Positions 6,782-10,200 of a DNA stretch of 10,200 bases are shown in pieces. The notes under the pieces were generated by a model. That model made no database searches and was not told where the DNA came from. It saw nothing but the letters and a program-made list of their open reading frames with translations. The DNA comes from Planctomycetota bacterium. Its GTDB lineage: Bacteria > Planctomycetota > Planctomycetia > Pirellulales > Pirellulaceae. The stretch spans positions 1 through 10,200 of the forward strand of contig JAJSAJ010000064.1 in the NCBI GenBank assembly GCA_024274855.1, in the 5' to 3' direction. Every line of letters begins with the position of its first letter. The first letter of the stretch is position 1. The translations under genes were made by a program, and so were the position numbers.

Positions 6782-9592
6782 CTAGGTCAAGTTGGCAAAT
6801 GACAAGGGGCGAATACTCTGTCCGTCGGCATCCATGCGAAACAAAACGGCGGCTTGAGGACGCCAACACAAAAAGCGAGCACGGCATCGAGTCGATATGA
6901 ATGCGAGTCCGCCATCGGGCAATGGGCACGGCCAGTAGTCGTGGAAGGGGCCGTCTGTTAACTGTGTGCATTCGGTCCCATCCGGCAGCATTGCCATGAT
7001 GTGAAAAGAATCGTCTTTCGAACGCCGGTATCCGAAATAGACTCGCGATAGATCAACGTCGGCCATGGGATTGCGGGCGATCCCGCCTCGCGCGTCAAAC
7101 AGACATGTCAAACGGGCACCACCAGGCTGCAGTCGACCTCGCGAGCTGGGAATGGTCAGGCGAAATACACCTCCACCGGGTCGATAGAGTGAGTCGAGGA
7201 TCACGCTGTAGTTATGGGACGGCTCGAAAGCATGACGTTTGACAAACAGCAGATTTTCGATCGGTTTCAATTCAGGGTCTCGCAACAGCAGGTGTCGCTT
7301 GGCCGTTCGAGCTTCAAGCAGCAGCGCGCGTTCGGCTTCGGTGTCCGGCACACTTGCCAGGGCCAGACGCTGGCGCTCACGCAGTCTTGCTAATTGGGTG
7401 CGCTCGACTTCCACCTCGATTTCCCTGACAGCGAAACGCTGGATCATTGCTTCCATCAGCGTCAGTGCGCGCTCTACAGGATCGTAACGCAATAGCCGCA
7501 AGTGATAGACCCCATTCGCATCGTCTTCAATTCGCAATGCATACTCCGGGCCGATCGAGCCATGACCTTGCACACGAATCGTTGCCGATTGTCCGGGATT
7601 GAGTGTCAGCGTGTTCTGCAATGGCCCTGTATCGCCGGATAGGCGAACCTGCCGCCCATTTGGCGGCACCGCGAACCGAACCTGAAAGGCACCGCTGAGA
7701 CATGATCCCAGTTGGGCAATGGAAAATGGGGCAAATACGAAATTAACGGCACGCCCTTCCGGTTTCGTATGTTTGCCGCCCATTCCCAAACCGACGCGGA
7801 CGCCCTCAGTCAGGCAGTTCGGCAATCGAGTCAATGGCAAACAAATCTCGAAATATTTTTGGGACGCGTCGAAGACGCCGTCCAGGTGCTGCGACTTGCG
7901 GAGCTTCCCATCCGGTTCGTAGGTGTTCCAGCAAAGGCCTTTGTCGCTGAGTACCACAACGCCGATCCCTGTGCCGTCATTCGTGGAGATCACGGCAACG
8001 TGACTGCTCAGAAGCCGCGAGGTCTGGATACCCAGATAAAGGTTGTTGTCCCGATAGCCCGCCATGACTGATGTCTCAACAAGTGGCCCATCGGAATACT
8101 GGTCCAGTGACGCGACTCGCGCCACCCCCCTCGATGCGCGCTCCCAACACGCATCATCCAATAGACCGTCGAGGAGTGGTGCGCTGTCGAGCGTTGTCAG
8201 CGGCAGACGATCCTCGGGCGCGTGCCGCGGATACTCCTTCACGCGGCCGTTATACGGGACCAACCGGCCGCTTAGATCGGCGTGGCCAAAAGTCTTCAGC
8301 CAGGCATGCTCTTCCGCAAGCCACGCAAAATGCGTTCGCTGTTCGTACACCATCTTGGACCAAGCGTCCACGACCCGTTCGGCATCCTGGTCCTTCATCA
8401 CAGGCAGTTGAGTATCCGCGATCGGTCCCTTTTGCCCAAATATCTCAATTTCGTCAATCCGTGCATTTCCGCCATTAGTCTCTCGGATGGGAATCCGGAT
8501 CCAACGAGCCTGCACAGGGCGAAAACGAAATGATGTGCGTCCACATATCGGTCTCCCCTGGTGTTGCGTGTAAACGCTTTTCCAGACGGGCGAGTCGCTT
8601 TTCTCTTGGTACTCTGTCGCGGCAAGAATGGAAAAAGATGTCAGTGCACGGTCGCGATAGCGATCGGATCGATCATTGCTCAACGCAACATGGTAAACCC
8701 AATAGGTGCCTCCCAAATCTATTTCCGCCCACACCGGGTGAGACTGGGCGACCCAGCTATGGTCATTGCCCGCCGAGCCGTCGTTCAGATTTGCGATGCG
8801 GTGGATTGAATATCCTGACAGCGAGTTGACCGCATTTGGTCTTGCCTGGGCGCGAAGGGCCAGGTTTTCAAAACCGGCTTTGTCGATTCGCGCCACGGCA
8901 GTCGCGGAAGTAGGACGTCTCGCCTGATCGTTGCCCTCTTTCCCGGGTGGCGGTGGAGGCGGTGGTACGTGGCCACTGAATGCGGTGGCTCGACTGCCGA
9001 CCGCGCGACCCGCAACATGAGCAACTTGCTTCCACGCACGGCCATCCAACGAAACCAGCACGTCCAGATCAATGGGAACACGATCGCTGTATTGCCCCAT
9101 TCGATCCCTTGAAAAAACGACTTTGGAAATGTCGGCCGCCGTCGCCAATTCGATTTGGGCCCACGAATCAGCCGCCTCCGCTGCGATCCAACTGAAGCTG
9201 TTACCATAACGTCCATCGTTCAGGTGATCGATCGCATGCTGAGGATATCCGCTGAGACAAGACGACGCCGAGGCCACTGCGCCCGTTTCCGCGGATGCCA
9301 GATTCTCTTCGGCCATCGAGTCAAAAACTTCCAATTCGTCAATACACGGCTCACCCTTGGATGTCGCACGGATCACCAGCCGGATCAGTCTCGCTCGGAC
9401 CGGTGCGAAAACGATCGCGTTTGGCTGATCCGGAAAGATTGGTCTCGGCAAAGCAGCCGACGATGGCATGGCGGCCTTTTTCTGCCCCTTGGACGACAGA
9501 TTCGGCTCGGCAGCAAAGAGGGCAAGCGAAACACCAAACCAAAAGACGGCAACCGCATATGCGGGAAACAGACTTCGGTATTTCGTACTCAT
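6782..9592 (-). CDS. 5' segment: secreted discoidin/CBM9-like and partial HZS-alpha propeller
   Basis: This is the part translated without readthrough: 936 residues ending at an amber codon. The start is ATG 9592, not the in-frame ATGs at 9610 and 9607, because GGAG lies nine bases before it and a signal peptide begins there (residues 1-28, cleavage near LFA-A). Residues 60-91 resemble the last strands of a discoidin (F5/8 type C) domain. Residues 97-205 are a discoidin-like domain with the signature LNDGRYGNSFSW, followed by a run of eight prolines (210-216 region) in a linker. Residues 242-386 are a second, complete discoidin-like domain ending in RIDEIEIFG. Residues 464-630 resemble a CBM9-type domain (APLLDGLLDDACWERA). 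Residues 720-765 are charged and probably coiled-coil. Residues 777-936 begin the HZS-alpha domain (LLFVKRHAFEPSHNY), with propeller blades YFGYRR and LPDGGLAFISTR. Alone it lacks all heme sites and would be a truncated protein. Confidence 0.8.
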   Translation of the reverse strand: MSTKYRSLFPAYAVAVFWFGVSLALFAAEPNLSSKGQKKAAMPSSAALPRPIFPDQPNAIVFAPVRARLIRLVIRATSKGEPCIDELEVFDSMAEENLASAETGAVASASSCLSGYPQHAIDHLNDGRYGNSFSWIAAEAADSWAQIELATAADISKVVFSRDRMGQYSDRVPIDLDVLVSLDGRAWKQVAHVAGRAVGSRATAFSGHVPPPPPPPGKEGNDQARRPTSATAVARIDKAGFENLALRAQARPNAVNSLSGYSIHRIANLNDGSAGNDHSWVAQSHPVWAEIDLGGTYWVYHVALSNDRSDRYRDRALTSFSILAATEYQEKSDSPVWKSVYTQHQGRPICGRTSFRFRPVQARWIRIPIRETNGGNARIDEIEIFGQKGPIADTQLPVMKDQDAERVVDAWSKMVYEQRTHFAWLAEEHAWLKTFGHADLSGRLVPYNGRVKEYPRHAPEDRLPLTTLDSAPLLDGLLDDACWERASRGVARVASLDQYSDGPLVETSVMAGYRDNNLYLGIQTSRLLSSHVAVISTNDGTGIGVVVLSDKGLCWNTYEPDGKLRKSQHLDGVFDASQKYFEICLPLTRLPNCLTEGVRVGLGMGGKHTKPEGRAVNFVFAPFSIAQLGSCLSGAFQVRFAVPPNGRQVRLSGDTGPLQNTLTLNPGQSATIRVQGHGSIGPEYALRIEDDANGVYHLRLLRYDPVERALTLMEAMIQRFAVREIEVEVERTQLARLRERQRLALASVPDTEAERALLLEARTAKRHLLLRDPELKPIENLLFVKRHAFEPSHNYSVILDSLYRPGGGVFRLTIPSSRGRLQPGGARLTCLFDARGGIARNPMADVDLSRVYFGYRRSKDDSFHIMAMLPDGTECTQLTDGPFHDYWPCPLPDGGLAFISTRCRARFLCWRPQAAVLFRMDADGQSIRPLSFANLT

Positions 9593-9836
9593 CACCCGTC
9601 TCTCCATCATGGGATCATGGACCGAGTATCAAGTCAGGTACCAGTTTAGTTCATCGACCCTGTCTCGGGCAACTCGAGAAAGTGAAAAATGACGCGGGCC
9701 AAGGACCAACCCGGTCCGATCGGTCTTATTGTGGCACTCTGTTGCGATGAGGAGTGTTGTATCCACGAGGATGAATCCGGTCCGCCGATATGGTAGTATG
9801 ATAAGGTGATGCGATTCGCGTTTGGAGTGATTGTTG
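9593..9836. other. Upstream region of the HzsA-related gene
   Basis: I find no gene and no convincing promoter pair here. Just before the start on the minus strand lie two near copies of CCATGAT, which supply the alternative in-frame ATGs at 9610 and 9607. A short inverted repeat GGACC (9703-9707) / GGTCC (9713-9717) is visible. The promoter of the minus-strand gene should lie in this stretch. Confidence 0.4.
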
Positions 9837-10144
9837 ACCACGGATAAGAGAAGACAATAGGCCCACGGATGGCAAAGCGTCCCACGGATAAGAGAAGACA
9901 ATAGGCCCACGGATGGCAAAGCGTCCCACGGATAAGAGAAGACAATAGGCCCACGGATGGCAAAGCGTCCCACGGATAAGAGAAGACCGCAGGCCCACGG
10001 ATAGCAAGGCGTCCCACGGATGAGAGAAGACAATAGGCCCACGGATGGCAAAGCGTCCCACGGATAAGAGAAGACCGCAGGCCCACGGATAGCAAAGCGG
10101 CCCACGGATAAGAAATGAAGAGAGTTGGATCCACGGATGTTGGG
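9837..10144. repeat. 44-bp tandem repeat array built on CCCACGGAT
   Basis: Six 44-bp units are contiguous at 9837, 9881, 9925, 9969, 10013 and 10057. A seventh, diverged copy (10101-10144) follows, in which the second motif is shifted by four bases. Each unit holds CCCACGGAT twice (the first base of unit 1 is A), at alternating spacings of 25 and 19 bases. Units 1, 2, 3 and 5 carry GACAATAGG with GGATGGC. Units 4 and 6 carry GACCGCAGG with GGATAGC. The motif is identical throughout and there are no unique spacers, so this is not a CRISPR array. All three minus-strand frames stay open across it (44 is not a multiple of three), producing three overlapping repetitive open frames that are not genes. 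The array lies 245 bases upstream of the HzsA-related start. Nothing else is recognised out to 10200. Confidence 0.92.
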
Positions 10145-10200
10145 AAAGTTCAAATGGCAGCAACCACAAGGAACAAACAGAACACGTCAAGAATGCGGGG

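Larger units (their letters stand above)
5372..9592 (-). pseudogene. HzsA-related multidomain gene interrupted by two in-frame stops
   Basis: One minus-strand frame of 1,407 codons runs from ATG 9592 to TGA 5372-5374 and is broken only by TAG at 6782-6784 (codon 937) and TAA at 6668-6670 (codon 975). The two open parts are in the same frame (6784 minus 6556 is 228, a multiple of three). The codons between and after the stops still read as the family: W-G-P-S-V-M-Q-D-G-R, then R-S-E-Y-V-D-K-G-A-D-F, then F-G-N-D-I-I-Q-P-N-G-Y-A-N-G-R-E-V-P-G. The whole matches planctomycete proteins annotated as HzsA-related: signal peptide, discoidin-like and CBM9-like modules, a beta-propeller like that of hydrazine synthase alpha, and two c-type heme sites. 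Each stop could arise from one base change (for example GAG to TAG). No frameshift is apparent and both heme motifs survive, so decay, if real, is recent. Sequencing error or readthrough remain possible. Physiological hydrazine synthesis is not implied; distant members are widespread in non-anammox planctomycetes. Confidence 0.8.

Noticed and set aside
9837..10144. Possible CRISPR array
   Set aside because: The whole 44-bp unit is repeated with no unique spacers, and no cas genes are present.
9629..10190. Three overlapping minus-strand open frames of 154-174 codons with repeated RGTLCHPWAY / LLSVGRFAIRGP phrases
   Set aside because: All are translations of the 44-bp tandem array in its three frames. 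They are open only because the repeat unit lacks stops on that strand. They are not genes.
10115..10200. Possible start of a plus-strand gene (ATG at 10115 or 10154) running off the right edge
   Set aside because: The visible peptide has no recognisable features, no ribosome site precedes either ATG, and fewer than 30 codons are present.

Overview
The window looks like planctomycete chromosome, most likely of the Pirellulales/Gemmatales type. That is inferred from the gene content: a large secreted protein related to the hydrazine synthase alpha subunit (HzsA) with discoidin-like and CBM9-like modules and two c-type heme motifs, a Tat-exported Gfo/Idh/MocA oxidoreductase, a leucine-rich-repeat lipoprotein, and loosely packed genes with long spacers. 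No species can be named from the sequence alone.

Layout from left to right. A ten-helix DMT/EamA transporter (plus strand, 251-1162) ends in two hairpins and faces a convergent LRR lipoprotein gene (minus, 1292-2632). Upstream of that gene on the same strand, across a strong hairpin at 2772-2803, is a Gfo/Idh/MocA oxidoreductase gene (minus, 2843-4321). It has a structured leader and a candidate promoter. A tRNA-Ser(UGA) gene (minus, 4744-4830) follows. Next comes debris: the orphan C-terminus of a uroporphyrinogen decarboxylase/MtaA-like protein (minus, 4888-5220), interrupted by an in-frame REP-like palindrome flanked by a 6-bp CGGTAG repeat.

The largest object is one minus-strand reading frame of about 1,400 codons (9592 down to 5372). 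It encodes an HzsA-related multidomain protein, but two in-frame stop codons (amber at 6782-6784, ochre at 6668-6670) break it. Family-like sequence continues in the same frame across both stops, and both CxxCH motifs lie beyond them. It is therefore either a recently dead gene, a pair of sequencing errors, or a readthrough candidate. Upstream of it lies a 44-bp tandem array (9837-10144) with two interspersed unit variants.

The genes do not form one operon. The exported proteins (HzsA-like, Gfo/Idh, LRR lipoprotein) all act at or beyond the cytoplasmic membrane, but no shared pathway can be read from the sequence. The points most worth a second look are the doubly interrupted HzsA-like frame, the in-frame REP insertion with its flanking duplication, and the 44-bp array.
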